Origin: Crocinitomicaceae bacterium
Lineage (GTDB): Bacteria > Bacteroidota > Bacteroidia > Flavobacteriales_D > Crocinitomicaceae
Direction: 5' to 3'
DNA length: 64,000 bases
NCBI GenBank assembly: GCA_018402525.1
Contig: JAGYIR010000010.1
Coordinates: 539,576 to 603,575 of the forward strand
Shown: positions 17,766-27,738 of the stretch, piece after piece
Position numbering within the stretch: position 1 is the stretch's first letter
How the letters are laid out: the number at the start of each line of letters is the position of its first letter
Made by a program: the position numbers and the translations under genes
The notes under the pieces: generated by a model
Seen by the model: only the letters and a program-made list of their open reading frames with translations
Database searches by the model: none
What the model was told of the DNA's origin: nothing

Positions 17766-20438
17766 TTAAAACTCGATTTCAAATTCCTGCTTTTTTTCCT
17801 GCTCAGATTCTTCCTTGAGTTTCTCCAACATTCGATTTATTTTCGTGTCCTTTTTCGGTTTTTTCTGTTCGATAACAGGGTCAACCGATTTGTCAGGATT
17901 AAATTCCAGAATTAACTCTTCTTTCGGCGGATTTTTTTCGTGAATGTATTGTTGTACCGTCGTATCGTTTTTAAACAATCCAAACTCCGATTTTAAGAGT
18001 GATTTAACGTTCTTTTTCTCCGCTTCAATTTCTTCTTTGGTGGTTTCTTTGCGTGATTGTTTATCCCATTCAATGGTTGGATTGTCAATGTGTCCGTGCA
18101 TACGCATGAAGACTCTAAAACCAGTTCCATCGTCAATGATCTCGCCGAATTCGCTCTGTTTTGCTTGTTTTAAATCTTTGAAACGGAATCCAAAACGATA
18201 GTCGACTTGATTATCAAATGTATGTTTACCGGAAACTTCGACATCTAGGGCAGATGAAGCAATTGACATTTGTGGAATCGTTAGAACGCTGTTTTTTATG
18301 ATCAACGTATTTTTCAATTGGTCAAAACGCAAATCTTTTAGCTTATTACCGAAAGCGTCGATATTGGCTTTTCCGATCACTACTTTTAAACTAGATGACT
18401 TCAAACTTTCAATGATCGTATTAAAGGTCTCCACATTTTTCAGACGTCCATTATCGATTTGAATACCAATATTCGCAACAATGGCATTGGAAATAATTCC
18501 AGAACGTAAATCGAACGGTGCTTCAAACGTAACGCTGGCTTTTGCTACGCCTTCAATGTTGGAACTTTTGATGACCGTTTGTTTGAAATCGTCCCATTCT
18601 TTAAATAAGGGTGTGAAGTTGATGTTGTCCGAAACTATTTGACTTGATACATGAAAAATCTCAGGTGTTCTTTCATCGATGGTCAACGAACCATAAATGT
18701 CCGCACCAGGTGTTTTTAAAGATATTTTCGAAAAATGCACATTCCGCTGGTTGACAGCCATGTTTCCTGAAATTTCATTGAATGAGTGACCGTCATACTT
18801 CAGACTTCCAATCTCTACAAACATACTTCCTGAAATATCGTTCGGTAAAATATAAGCTCTTTCGCGTTGAACAATGTCTTCTTTTGCTTCAGTTCCTAGA
18901 TCTTCTAGGTGAATAATTTTACTTGAAATACTCACGTCTGCAATCAGACTTCCTTTCTTACTGATGTATTCGCTTAAGTTTTTAAAAATCCCGTTAAGGT
19001 TAAAATCAGAACGTTTTACTCGGACGTTTACATTATCAATTCCCGCTTCGTTACCATTGAGGTACAAACGTCCTGCAATGTTTTCAAACACCCGTTTATC
19101 ATCGATGAGTTGCAAGTTGACGCCAGTGAGTTGAATGGTGCCGTCGCATTTTTGAATTTCATAGTCAACTTTTTCTTCTTGGCTTTCTCCTTTGACAATA
19201 AAATCTGTATGAACGTCAAGTTGTCCATCCAATTTATCAATGTTGGGAATAGTAAACAAGGAATGAATGACAGCAAGATTCAGTGCTCCGTTTGCATTTC
19301 CTTGGAAACGAGGATGCGCAAATTCGGTGAGGGTTAAATTTCCTTTGAATGGACCACCTTTTGTTGAAAATGAAATGTTTTTTAAAGTCAGGTGCTCTTT
19401 TTTAGCTCCGCCTTTGTTTGAATAAGAACCGTCCACGTGTACGTTTCGAATCTCAATTCCAGATGTAGGCTCTTTCAAGTATCCATTCTTAATTCCAAAA
19501 CTGCAATCAACATCTACCGGTTGCACAGCATCGTTTGTTCCGTTGATGAATAAATCGAACAGCAAAAGGCCACTTCCACTGAACTGTTTAACGTTTTCCG
19601 ATTCTTTCATGGCAAGTTTGTTGGCCGCATCCGCTATGCTGATATTCTTACCTTTTATACGAAATTGAAATCCATCATTTTTCACGTTGCCGATAAAGTC
19701 GAAGGGAAGTTCAGAAATGTAAATCGTGGATTGAGGAATATCGACGGTTGAAGTTTGCTTATCAACGTTCACACGTACGTCTAGTCTCGCTGGTTTATCG
19801 CTCACCAAGTTTATTTTTCCACTTCGTGCAGCAATGATGTGTAAGTCACTTGTTGCAGTCGCGGTAAACGCCGAAGCGTTAAAATCTCCCGCCAGCGCCA
19901 TGTACTTAATCTTGGTCAAGTATTCTTGATCAACAGCACGGTTAACGTATGAAAAATAGAAGTCTTCGAATTCGACTTCTTCAAGTCTCAGTTCAAATCC
20001 AGTACTCTCTAACGTATCAGATTTTTCAGCGAAAATATCGAAGTTGTTTTTCCCTTCGTCATCGACCTTTAACTTCAGCGTTCCAGGCGATACCTCAATG
20101 GTTTTGAGCGTGTAGTTTTCTTGCCAGATGTCCATCGGGTTGAACTTTAAGCGTATGCGTTTTGAGTAAACCAGGGTATCCAATTCCGTTGATCCTTCAA
20201 AAGAGTCTTGAATAAATACATCTTTGAAATCCACCGAGAGACTTGGGAAAGAACCCCAAAAAGCAAGATCAACATCAGAAACAGAGACCTTTGCCTTTAA
20301 CTGTTTGTTGACTTCATCGATGACTAAACCGCAGATATCGTCTTTGAAAACGTATAACAGGATAGTAATCAATAGCACAAGCCCGAGGATAATTCCTGTA
20401 AACCATTTGGCGATACGGAGAAGCCTTCTTTTGGACAT
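17766..20438 (-). CDS. AsmA-like envelope protein
   Basis: 890 residues. One N-terminal membrane anchor (about 13-33) and then a long repetitive beta-rich body with N-terminal AsmA features (VNKQLKAKVSVSDVDLAFWGSFPSLSVDF) and the AsmA C-terminal type region (KSSSLKVVIGKANIDAFGNKLKDL, about 690-790). Bacterial AsmA/TamB-type proteins bridge the two membranes and are implicated in lipid transport. The last about 80 residues are a charged tail ending EKLKEESEQEKKQEFEIEF. It is divergent from the PfkB kinase gene. Confidence 0.85.
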   Translation of the reverse strand: MSKRRLLRIAKWFTGIILGLVLLITILLYVFKDDICGLVIDEVNKQLKAKVSVSDVDLAFWGSFPSLSVDFKDVFIQDSFEGSTELDTLVYSKRIRLKFNPMDIWQENYTLKTIEVSPGTLKLKVDDEGKNNFDIFAEKSDTLESTGFELRLEEVEFEDFYFSYVNRAVDQEYLTKIKYMALAGDFNASAFTATATSDLHIIAARSGKINLVSDKPARLDVRVNVDKQTSTVDIPQSTIYISELPFDFIGNVKNDGFQFRIKGKNISIADAANKLAMKESENVKQFSGSGLLLFDLFINGTNDAVQPVDVDCSFGIKNGYLKEPTSGIEIRNVHVDGSYSNKGGAKKEHLTLKNISFSTKGGPFKGNLTLTEFAHPRFQGNANGALNLAVIHSLFTIPNIDKLDGQLDVHTDFIVKGESQEEKVDYEIQKCDGTIQLTGVNLQLIDDKRVFENIAGRLYLNGNEAGIDNVNVRVKRSDFNLNGIFKNLSEYISKKGSLIADVSISSKIIHLEDLGTEAKEDIVQRERAYILPNDISGSMFVEIGSLKYDGHSFNEISGNMAVNQRNVHFSKISLKTPGADIYGSLTIDERTPEIFHVSSQIVSDNINFTPLFKEWDDFKQTVIKSSNIEGVAKASVTFEAPFDLRSGIISNAIVANIGIQIDNGRLKNVETFNTIIESLKSSSLKVVIGKANIDAFGNKLKDLRFDQLKNTLIIKNSVLTIPQMSIASSALDVEVSGKHTFDNQVDYRFGFRFKDLKQAKQSEFGEIIDDGTGFRVFMRMHGHIDNPTIEWDKQSRKETTKEEIEAEKKNVKSLLKSEFGLFKNDTTVQQYIHEKNPPKEELILEFNPDKSVDPVIEQKKPKKDTKINRMLEKLKEESEQEKKQEFEIEF

Positions 20439-20610
20439 ACAACAAAGTTATTGGATCTAAGTCTGCTAGTGACATCGACATTGTTTATTTATTAACGCAT
20501 TGCTGTTGGGATTTGTTACTTTTTTTGAGAATAGTTTTTGCAGAAAAATGCAATTTTCAGTTGTGAGTTCTAATTATTGCTGAGAATGAACCGTTTTAAT
20601 AAGTATTCCT

Positions 20611-20618
20611 TATCTTTG
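20611..20618 (+). promoter_or_regulatory. Candidate -7 element for the PfkB kinase gene
   Basis: TATCTTTG, a full match to TAnnTTTG, lies 23 bp upstream of the ATG at 20641. No TTG is found at the usual 19-bp spacing. Its position fits a short 5' leader. Confidence 0.5.
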
Positions 20619-20640
20619 CTCCCTGATTTAAAACAAAAAA

Positions 20641-21570
20641 ATGAGTTTACTTACAGTAGGATCGGTTGCCTTTGATGCAATTGAAACACCATTCGGAAAA
20701 ACGGATAAAATTATTGGTGGGGCAGGGACGTACATCGCCCTAGCAGCAGCATTTTACAATAACGAGCAAAACATTGTTTCAGTCGTGGGTGAAGATTTCC
20801 CGGAAGAAATGCTGAATCAATTGAAAGATAGAAACGTAAACATCGACGGTTTACAGATTAAAAAGGGTGAAAAAACATTTTTTTGGTCAGGAAAGTACCA
20901 CAATGACATGAATTCGCGTGATACGTTGGTGACGGAATTGAACGTGTTAGAGCATTTTGATCCAATTATTCCTGAACATTACCAAGGAGCAGATTTCTTA
21001 TTGTTGGGGAATTTGAGTCCACAAGTTCAAGCACAAGTAATTGAGCGTTTAACCGTGCGACCAAAGTTAATCGCCATGGATACCATGAATTTTTGGATGG
21101 ACATTGCGATGGATGATTTGAAGAAAACGATTTCAATGGTGGACATCTTGATCATCAACGATGAAGAAGCACGTCAATTGTCTGGTGAATATTCATTGGT
21201 GAAAGCATCTAAAGTAATTCGCGCTATAGGTCCTAAATATTTGATTATTAAGAAAGGAGAGCACGGTGCATTATTGTTTGAGGGTGATCGCGTGTTTTTT
21301 GCACCAGCATTGCCACTAGAAGAGGTTTTTGATCCAACAGGAGCTGGAGATACCTTCGCTGGAGGATTTATGGGCTACCTGGCAAGCACCAACGATATTT
21401 CTTTTGAGAACATGAAACGTGCAATTATCAACGGTTCGGCGTTGGCTTCGTTTTGTGTAGAGAAATTTGGAACCGAGCGATTAATGACCATCACGAAGGC
21501 GGATTTAGAAAAACGCATTGAACAATTTGTAGCATTGACCAACTTTGAGATGGTTCATGCCATCAGCTAA
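20641..21570 (+). CDS. PfkB-family carbohydrate/nucleoside kinase
   Basis: 309 residues. Ribokinase-fold kinase: an N-terminal GGAGTYIALAAA substrate-side motif and the C-terminal signature FDPTGAGDTFAGGF with catalytic Asp237 and the anion hole GAG. The lid region is short (about 15-90), as in bacterial PfkB sugar or adenosine-type kinases. The substrate cannot be told from sequence. DUF349 and membrane-protein genes follow after 12 bp, suggesting one operon. Confidence 0.88.
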   Translation: MSLLTVGSVAFDAIETPFGKTDKIIGGAGTYIALAAAFYNNEQNIVSVVGEDFPEEMLNQLKDRNVNIDGLQIKKGEKTFFWSGKYHNDMNSRDTLVTELNVLEHFDPIIPEHYQGADFLLLGNLSPQVQAQVIERLTVRPKLIAMDTMNFWMDIAMDDLKKTISMVDILIINDEEARQLSGEYSLVKASKVIRAIGPKYLIIKKGEHGALLFEGDRVFFAPALPLEEVFDPTGAGDTFAGGFMGYLASTNDISFENMKRAIINGSALASFCVEKFGTERLMTITKADLEKRIEQFVALTNFEMVHAIS

Positions 21571-21582
21571 GTATAGACGAAC

Positions 21583-23307
21583 ATGGAGAACGTGAATTTT
21601 ATTGAAGAACTAAACACACTTACGGCGAATGAAGATTTACTGTCTGTAAGTCGGGATGTAAATGAATTGAGGTCAAAACTCGAGGATTTTGTATTGGAAG
21701 AAGAGCGTAAAATTCAAGTTGCTCAACTAGTCGCTGAGGAAAATAATGAACAGGTAGATGCTTCAGTTGAGGAAAAGCAAGAGGAAATCAATCAGTTGAA
21801 AGAATCTTTTTACGAACTGTATTCAGCGTACAAGGAAAAGAAGAAAGTATTGGTTGCGGAGCGAAATGCCAACGAAGCAAAGAACTTGGCTGAGAAAATG
21901 GCCTTGATCAAGCGCTTGAGAGAAGTTGTCTCTACCGAAGAAAACATTGGCGCAGCATTTTCAGCATTGAATGAAATCCAAGACAAATGGAAAGAAATTG
22001 GTGATATCTCAAGAGATAAACGAAGCGACATTCAAAGTGAATACTCCCGGTTGTTAGAGGACTTCTTTTACAACATTAAGATTTATAAGGAACTGAAGGA
22101 TCACGATTTCCACCGCAATTTTCAATTAAAATCGGCGATCATAGCTGAATTGAAGAAGGTAAATCTATTGAAATCCATCAAAGAAGCTGAAACACAATTG
22201 AAGCAACTTCAAAACGATTGGGAAGATATAGGTCCCGTTCCGAATGAAGAATGGGAGAAGTTGAAAGAAGCTTATTGGACAGAAGTTCGTTCCATTTACA
22301 ATAAAATCAATCGTTATTACGACGATCGCAGAACAGAGCAACTAAACAATCTGAAGGCAAAACAAGCACTTGTGGAAGAAACACGTGCATTGATTGCCGA
22401 TATGTCAGCAAATGATTCTGTGAAGGGGTGGGAGGACATGACCAAAAAGGTGATTGAAACTCAGAACAATTGGAAAAAGATTGGTTTTGGTCCAAAGAAA
22501 GAGAACGAACTTGTTTGGAAAGAATTCAGAGGAGTATGCGATGAGTTTTTTGCAGCGAAGAAGGTGTTTTTCTGTTCAATTCAGGAGGAGTATAATGAGT
22601 TGGCTAATCAAAAGAGAGCATTGATTGACAAGGCGAATGTGTTGAAAGATTCTACAGACTGGAAAGGAACAGCGGATCAATTGAAGCGATTGCAACAACA
22701 ATGGAAGAAAATCGGTCACGCAGGAGTTAAGCACGAGCAAAAATTGTGGAAGGAATTCAGAGGAGCATGTGATGCATTTTTCACGAATCGTCAAGCACAT
22801 TTTGACCAAAAGGATGCACAGTTTATCGATAACTTGGTCAAAAAGCAAGAACTGATAAAAGCGATTGAATCGTATAAACTTGGAGACGATAAAAAGGCCG
22901 CTTTGAATGATTTAAAACAGTTCGCTACTGATTTCAACGCAATCGGTATGGTACCAATGAAGGATAAGGATGCAGTGTTCAAAGCATTTAAATCGGCGTT
23001 GGATGTTCATTACGGAGCGTTGAAGATGGAAGGGACTGAGAAGGAGCAAGTGATGTTTGAAGCGAAGGTTGATCAGTTAAAAGCTAGTCCAAATGCAAGT
23101 CGAGAATTACTGGACTTAAAAATTAATTTACGTAAGGACATCGATAAATACCAAAAGGAAATCATCCAATTGGAGAACAATCTTGGTTTTTTCGCGAACA
23201 GCAAAGGAGCGGATTCGTTGAAAAAGGAGGTTGAGAAAAAAGTGGATTTTGCGAAGGACAAAATTGCAGAGATCAAAACGAAGTTAAAAATGATTCCGAA
23301 TGAATAG
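21583..23307 (+). CDS. DUF349 repeat protein
   Basis: 574 residues, highly helical and charged. At least five DUF349-type repeats are visible, each with a W/F-x-x-IG core: WKEIGDISRDKRSDI, WEDIGPVPNEEWEKL, WKKIGFGPKKENELVW, WKKIGHAGVKHEQKLW and FNAIGMVPMKDKDAVF. The C-terminus is a coiled coil (about 500-574). DUF349 proteins are conserved in Bacteroidetes without an agreed function. The end overlaps the next gene by 8 bp, so co-translation is likely. Confidence 0.9.
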   Translation: MENVNFIEELNTLTANEDLLSVSRDVNELRSKLEDFVLEEERKIQVAQLVAEENNEQVDASVEEKQEEINQLKESFYELYSAYKEKKKVLVAERNANEAKNLAEKMALIKRLREVVSTEENIGAAFSALNEIQDKWKEIGDISRDKRSDIQSEYSRLLEDFFYNIKIYKELKDHDFHRNFQLKSAIIAELKKVNLLKSIKEAETQLKQLQNDWEDIGPVPNEEWEKLKEAYWTEVRSIYNKINRYYDDRRTEQLNNLKAKQALVEETRALIADMSANDSVKGWEDMTKKVIETQNNWKKIGFGPKKENELVWKEFRGVCDEFFAAKKVFFCSIQEEYNELANQKRALIDKANVLKDSTDWKGTADQLKRLQQQWKKIGHAGVKHEQKLWKEFRGACDAFFTNRQAHFDQKDAQFIDNLVKKQELIKAIESYKLGDDKKAALNDLKQFATDFNAIGMVPMKDKDAVFKAFKSALDVHYGALKMEGTEKEQVMFEAKVDQLKASPNASRELLDLKINLRKDIDKYQKEIIQLENNLGFFANSKGADSLKKEVEKKVDFAKDKIAEIKTKLKMIPNE

Positions 23308-23968
23308 ATTCATCAATGCGTTACTAGTTTTTATTTTAATCCCAACAATGCTAGTAACCATAATTGTTGGATTTGATTTACCGCTTACTTTCTTAAAAAC
23401 AACTGGTGCAGAACTGCCTTATCGCGCGGAAATTTTCCTGAGCATAGGCGTGTTAATACTTCTCATCAACGTGCGACGATCGATTAAACGATGGATGGGA
23501 ATTAGACTCGTTACGCAAGTCAAAAAATTTAAGTGGAATGCACCGGTCAGTACAACACGTAAAAAGCGTGTCACAATGTATTTGATTTTGGAAATTGTCG
23601 TGTTCGCATTTGTAGGTATAGCGTTGTACGAAGTCACTTCCCAAGCTTGGATGCCGGCAATTGCTTTTGTCTACGTGGCATTGGATAACATCATTTTTAC
23701 CATTGTAGGCTTTTGGACAAATGCATTTCGAGTTGGACTTTCCTCTAAAGCACTTATTGTAGCAGATAGAGAAGTCACCGTGCTATATTTTAGCGGACTT
23801 CGCAAAGTCTCCCAACAACAGCAAAGTATTTATTTTGATTACATCAAGGGCCTTCAATTGCACTTCCCCACGGATTGCATTCCCGAAGAAAAACGTGCTG
23901 AATTTTTTGCGTTATTAGAGTCGCAAATGGATCCAAATCGTGTTTTCTTCTCGAAAGTGATGGCATAA
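23300..23968 (+). CDS. Polytopic membrane protein of unknown function
   Basis: 222 residues with four hydrophobic segments (about 6-28, 44-60, 92-112, 115-138) and a C-terminal soluble domain ending in PEEKRAEFFALLESQMDPNRVFFSKVMA. I recognise no family. It starts inside the DUF349 gene (8-bp overlap) and shares its operon with the PfkB kinase, so co-expression is likely though no functional link is evident. Confidence 0.75.
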   Translation: MNRFINALLVFILIPTMLVTIIVGFDLPLTFLKTTGAELPYRAEIFLSIGVLILLINVRRSIKRWMGIRLVTQVKKFKWNAPVSTTRKKRVTMYLILEIVVFAFVGIALYEVTSQAWMPAIAFVYVALDNIIFTIVGFWTNAFRVGLSSKALIVADREVTVLYFSGLRKVSQQQQSIYFDYIKGLQLHFPTDCIPEEKRAEFFALLESQMDPNRVFFSKVMA

Positions 23969-24077
23969 CTGTCGGTTTTTAGTACACGGCTTATTGAATG
24001 TGAAAATTAAAATGCACTAAAGGACGTTTCATTTCGTTTAAAAATAGAAATCAATTATTTTCACCAAAAAATCAACC

Positions 24078-24998
24078 ATGAACAAATTAGTTATCCTACT
24101 AGCAATCATACCTATTGGTTTGGTCAGCTGCAACAAGAAAGGGTGTACAGATCCCTTGGCGACGAACTATAGCGAAGATGCCAAAAAAGACGATGGAACT
24201 TGTACCTACGAAGAAGAGGACAATGGTCCAAAATTGATCATTAAACTTCATTTTGATCCTACCATGCCCCGTTTAGATAATTTTGGGAATCCGGCAACAA
24301 TTCCTGCTCAAAATTCGGCACAGACCCCTACGTTTCATAAAATGAGTGCGCACTATATTGAACTGGCTCAAACACAGTGGACTCAGTTGGGAGATGGTGA
24401 AATAATTTACCATGGCCCAGAAACAACTGCTGGTGGATCAAACGCTGTTAATTTTGCACAAGCAATCGTTAAAGGTGATAATGAAGTATTCGTTGAAATC
24501 CCTTTGAGTTCTATTTCTGCGGACACTTACAATTGGATGCGTGTTTCATTGACGTATCAAAACTTTGATCTGGACTACCGCTATTCAGGAGCTAATTACA
24601 CAGGTCGACTGGCATCCTTTGTTGGATTTAACACGTTCATCACCAATTACATGATTCAAAATGAATCAGTGTCAATCAATGCAAATAAACTGCAAGGATA
24701 TTGGGCGTTTGAAACACTGGGATTCGTTTATGAGGGACAAGCACCAGCAACTACAGTTCCTAATCCATTGTCGGCAACATCCCCTGTTCCTGCGGGTTCA
24801 TGTGTTGTGACAGGAGATTTTGATACACCATTTACAATCACAGGTAACGAAACGTCTGACATTACTGTCGTGTTAAATCTTTCTACGAACCAGAGTTTTG
24901 AGTGGTTCGATAACAACCAAGATGGGTTTTATGAACCAACAGACGGGGACTATCCTGTAGACATGGGATTGAGAGGATTGAAACCAGTGGTACAATAA
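24078..24998 (+). CDS. Lipoprotein with a Bacteroidetes GC-D-A-N-DDG-C motif
   Basis: 306 residues. The lipobox GLVSC puts the lipid on Cys18, followed by GCTDPLATNYSEDAKKDDGT, a short Cys-flanked motif that recurs in Bacteroidetes surface proteins (GCTDPxAxNYxxxAxxDDGSC). The remaining beta-rich domain (about 50-306) begins KLIIKLHFDPTMPRLDN and contains WMRVSLTYQNFDLDYRY and EWFDNNQDGFYEPTDGDYP. It may be distantly related to MbnP-type metal or lumenal domains, but I cannot support that. A related N-terminal motif is found in the transposon lipoprotein at 30142. Confidence 0.75.
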   Translation: MNKLVILLAIIPIGLVSCNKKGCTDPLATNYSEDAKKDDGTCTYEEEDNGPKLIIKLHFDPTMPRLDNFGNPATIPAQNSAQTPTFHKMSAHYIELAQTQWTQLGDGEIIYHGPETTAGGSNAVNFAQAIVKGDNEVFVEIPLSSISADTYNWMRVSLTYQNFDLDYRYSGANYTGRLASFVGFNTFITNYMIQNESVSINANKLQGYWAFETLGFVYEGQAPATTVPNPLSATSPVPAGSCVVTGDFDTPFTITGNETSDITVVLNLSTNQSFEWFDNNQDGFYEPTDGDYPVDMGLRGLKPVVQ

Positions 24999-25025
24999 AT
25001 TCAATTTTATCCTTATCTTTTGACG

Positions 25026-26051
25026 ATGAACAAGATCAGTCGAAGGAGTTTTATACCATTATTAGGCACAGCGGTGGCAGGAGCTTCCGCTGTCTCTTTT
25101 TCCATACTTTCTGATATAGAAATGCCAGCGAAAATTAAGCCGAATGCGCTTCGTTTGGGAGATACCATTGGCGTTTGCGCCCCTGCAGGTGGAATGGTTT
25201 CAGCTTCCGAAGTTTCAGATTTTAAGAAGGTACTGGAAGGATTGGGATTCAAAACATTCTTCTCGGAGAACATCGCCAAAAATGTTGGTTATTTTTCAGG
25301 TACCGATCAACAGCGTGCAAACGATTTCATGGATCTAATCAGAAATGATGAGGTCAAAGCGATTTTCTTCTTGCGAGGAGGGTGGGGATGTGCACGCATA
25401 TTGGAATTCTTAGATTTTGAAACTATTCGTCAGCATCCAAAAATCATCATGGGATTCAGCGATCCGACCTCGCTCCTAAATGCGATTACAGCAAAAACGA
25501 GCTTGATTACGTTTCATGGTCCTGGGGGAAATTCAACTTGGAATGAGTACAGCATCGATTACATTCAGCGCTTGTTGATGAAAGGAGAACTGGTGAACTA
25601 TCAGAACACAGCAGGTGATTTACCCATCATTACATATCAATCGGGCAGCGCGCAAGGTGAACTCGTCGGAGGGAATCTGAGTATCGTATGCAGCATGATA
25701 GGCACGGAATACGCGCCAGATTACAAAGGAATGATCTTGTTTTTGGAAGAAGTCGCCGAAGAGCCCTACCGCGTCGATCGCATGTTGACCCAGTTGAAAC
25801 TGGCAGGCGTTTTTGATAAAATCAGCGGTTTAATCTTGGGAACTTTTAGAAAATGTATCGCAGAAGAACCCAACCGATCGTTTACGTTAGAAGAAGTCTT
25901 TGTCCAACATTTTTCGACCTTCGAGAAACCCGTCTTTTACGGTGCTCAGATTGGCCACACGAAGAATAAGTTTACTGTGCCCATTGGTGTGATGGTAGAA
26001 ATGAATGCAGAAAGTGGAACGTTTCGATTGTTGGAGCGAGCAATACAATAG
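25026..26051 (+). CDS. LD-carboxypeptidase (peptidase family S66)
   Basis: 341 residues, starting at the ATG at 25026 rather than the upstream TTG. The N-terminus MNKISRRSFIPLLGTAVAGA has a twin-arginine (Tat) signal pattern. S66 enzymes cut the terminal D-Ala from tetrapeptide stems in murein recycling. The Ser-Glu-His triad is recognisable: Ser in GFSDPTSLLNAI, Glu in LFLEEVAEEPYRVDRML, His in GAQIGHTKNKFTVP. LdcA in E. coli is cytoplasmic; the Tat-like leader makes an exported version likely here. Confidence 0.88.
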   Translation: MNKISRRSFIPLLGTAVAGASAVSFSILSDIEMPAKIKPNALRLGDTIGVCAPAGGMVSASEVSDFKKVLEGLGFKTFFSENIAKNVGYFSGTDQQRANDFMDLIRNDEVKAIFFLRGGWGCARILEFLDFETIRQHPKIIMGFSDPTSLLNAITAKTSLITFHGPGGNSTWNEYSIDYIQRLLMKGELVNYQNTAGDLPIITYQSGSAQGELVGGNLSIVCSMIGTEYAPDYKGMILFLEEVAEEPYRVDRMLTQLKLAGVFDKISGLILGTFRKCIAEEPNRSFTLEEVFVQHFSTFEKPVFYGAQIGHTKNKFTVPIGVMVEMNAESGTFRLLERAIQ

Positions 26052-26055
26052 GTCT

Positions 26056-27486
26056 CTACCTCTCAATAAAACTCAATCGCCGTATTTCTTGACGAAGATT
26101 GTTTTGTGCATCCGCCAATTTAAAAATCGGTACGTAATGTCCACCTCCCAGTTCAGCCGCTTCGCGCATTTTGGCTTCATCAACGTCCTTGTTCTTGATA
26201 CCTACTACTGACAGTTTTATGCCTTTTTTGGAGTATTTCTTCACGGTTTTTAAATAGTCGGAAGAATTTCTATTAAACGCACCGTCCGTGATGATGATGA
26301 CGTGATTCGTTCCATCTGAAATGTGATTTTTAGCGGCTTCCTTGAACCCCAATTTAATCCCTTCTCCACCTGCAGTGTAGCCAAACGCCTTTAGTTCACC
26401 AACTTCTGTTTTAATTTCATCTTTGTTGGCGCCAGAAGTCGATTTAAGCAGTACGCGAGATTCATCCGCATACGTCACAATTCCCATTTTATCTTGTGGT
26501 CGCAACATTTCAGTCAATTGAAACAGTGCATATTTCATCAATTCGATTTTATCCGCATTTTTCATCGAGGAAGAAACATCCAACACAAAGACCACGTTGA
26601 CGGGTTTAAAATATTCTTCGTCAAAATTGTCTTTATCTAAATCAGTAAATGCTGGTGGCAATTCAGCCAAGTAAGAGGTGTCAATCGATGATTCTAATTT
26701 CTCCTCCAATTTCTCTTCGATTTCAATGATGATTTCAGGTTCTGGAATTACTTCAACGACTAAGGTATCCGTAATGATCGGCACAGGAACGGGTTGTCCA
26801 ACGGCTGGGTCTTTCGACAATTCAACGACGATAAAATTGCGTTTGAAGTTAACGTATGCGCCAAGTTCTTCTGGAATATAGCCATGGTGCGTTGCATAGA
26901 AATAGCTTAAACCCAAAGTAGACGCAGCTTTGATTTTTCCTTTTTTATCCGTTTTCTTCTCCCAAACTGCTTGACCGTTTTGAATCATGGTGACAGATGA
27001 ATTACTCAATTCTTCTCGGGTTTCTTTGTCAATGGTGACAACCGTCAAATCGAAATTGTTGGGATTCACGCCTCCAGGTCGCTCCGAGAAATCGGGACAG
27101 TCCGTAAAAGCGCTGGTATTGTCTTGTTCGATTTCGCGCAAATTACCTGTTAGTTTAATTTTAGTGGCTTCGCCACGATCGCTGGTAAAAATGTTTACTT
27201 CGTAATTAAATCGACCTTTCTGCTTGGGGTTGACTTGCAACCGTACGATGACAGAACTATCTTTTTCGATGATGGGCTTGGAAGTAATGTAGACCACTTC
27301 CATCGGTTTTTTGACACTCAACAGCCACTCTTGCTTACTTCCTTTGTTGGTCACCACGATGTCGACAAAACGATTGGAATAGGATTCTAAATCGCCGAAA
27401 TCGAAGCTGGTTTTATCAAATACCACTTGACCGTTACTTTGAAAAGCAACAGAGATGAAAAGAAATATGGATGTTAGAATGCGCAT
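26056..27486 (-). CDS. Exported protein with DUF1573-like and von Willebrand A domains
   Basis: 476 residues from the ATG at 27486 (an in-frame TTG is 6 bases further out). A signal peptide ends AFQSNGQ; the N-domain (about 20-115: FDKTSFDFGDLESYSNRFVDI) looks like DUF1573/ASPM-type Ig folds of Bacteroidetes; a carboxypeptidase-like insert (about 145-220) follows; and the C-terminal VWA domain (about 298-476) has the MIDAS motif DVSSS (Asp303) and TDGAFN. Its stop lies 4 bp from the convergent S66 stop. It probably acts in the periplasm or at the surface, binding a protein or metal. Confidence 0.85.
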   Translation of the reverse strand: MRILTSIFLFISVAFQSNGQVVFDKTSFDFGDLESYSNRFVDIVVTNKGSKQEWLLSVKKPMEVVYITSKPIIEKDSSVIVRLQVNPKQKGRFNYEVNIFTSDRGEATKIKLTGNLREIEQDNTSAFTDCPDFSERPGGVNPNNFDLTVVTIDKETREELSNSSVTMIQNGQAVWEKKTDKKGKIKAASTLGLSYFYATHHGYIPEELGAYVNFKRNFIVVELSKDPAVGQPVPVPIITDTLVVEVIPEPEIIIEIEEKLEEKLESSIDTSYLAELPPAFTDLDKDNFDEEYFKPVNVVFVLDVSSSMKNADKIELMKYALFQLTEMLRPQDKMGIVTYADESRVLLKSTSGANKDEIKTEVGELKAFGYTAGGEGIKLGFKEAAKNHISDGTNHVIIITDGAFNRNSSDYLKTVKKYSKKGIKLSVVGIKNKDVDEAKMREAAELGGGHYVPIFKLADAQNNLRQEIRRLSFIER

Positions 27487-27573
27487 GATCAAACCTAATC
27501 AAAAAACGCGCCGAAGCAAAATTTGTTACGGTTTTTAGGCGCTATACGTTTTATTGTGGTGTGGGTGGAGTAA

Positions 27574-27720
27574 GTTTAACCGCAGAGGCGCTGAGTTAAA
27601 GTAAAGGGGCTGGCGAAAAACGTGCGCTAAGTGAGTCGTCTAAAAGACGACTTCTCCATCACTTTTCTATTCTTTACTTTGTAAGCTTAGCGGATCTTTG
27701 CGCCTTTGCGGTTAAAACAA
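27574..27720. repeat. Degenerate inverted repeat pair with central hairpin
   Basis: Left arm AACCGCAGAGGCGCTGAG (about 27579-27596) corresponds, inverted and with mismatches, to CTTTGCGCCTTTGCGGTT near 27695-27715. Between them is a perfect 7-bp hairpin, GTCGTCT-AAA-AGACGAC, at 27635-27651. No gene is visible in the 246-base gap. The layout looks like a dispersed palindromic repeat; it may terminate transcription of the divergent or convergent neighbours. Confidence 0.55.
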
Positions 27721-27738
27721 CCGAAAAGTAAAAAGTTT

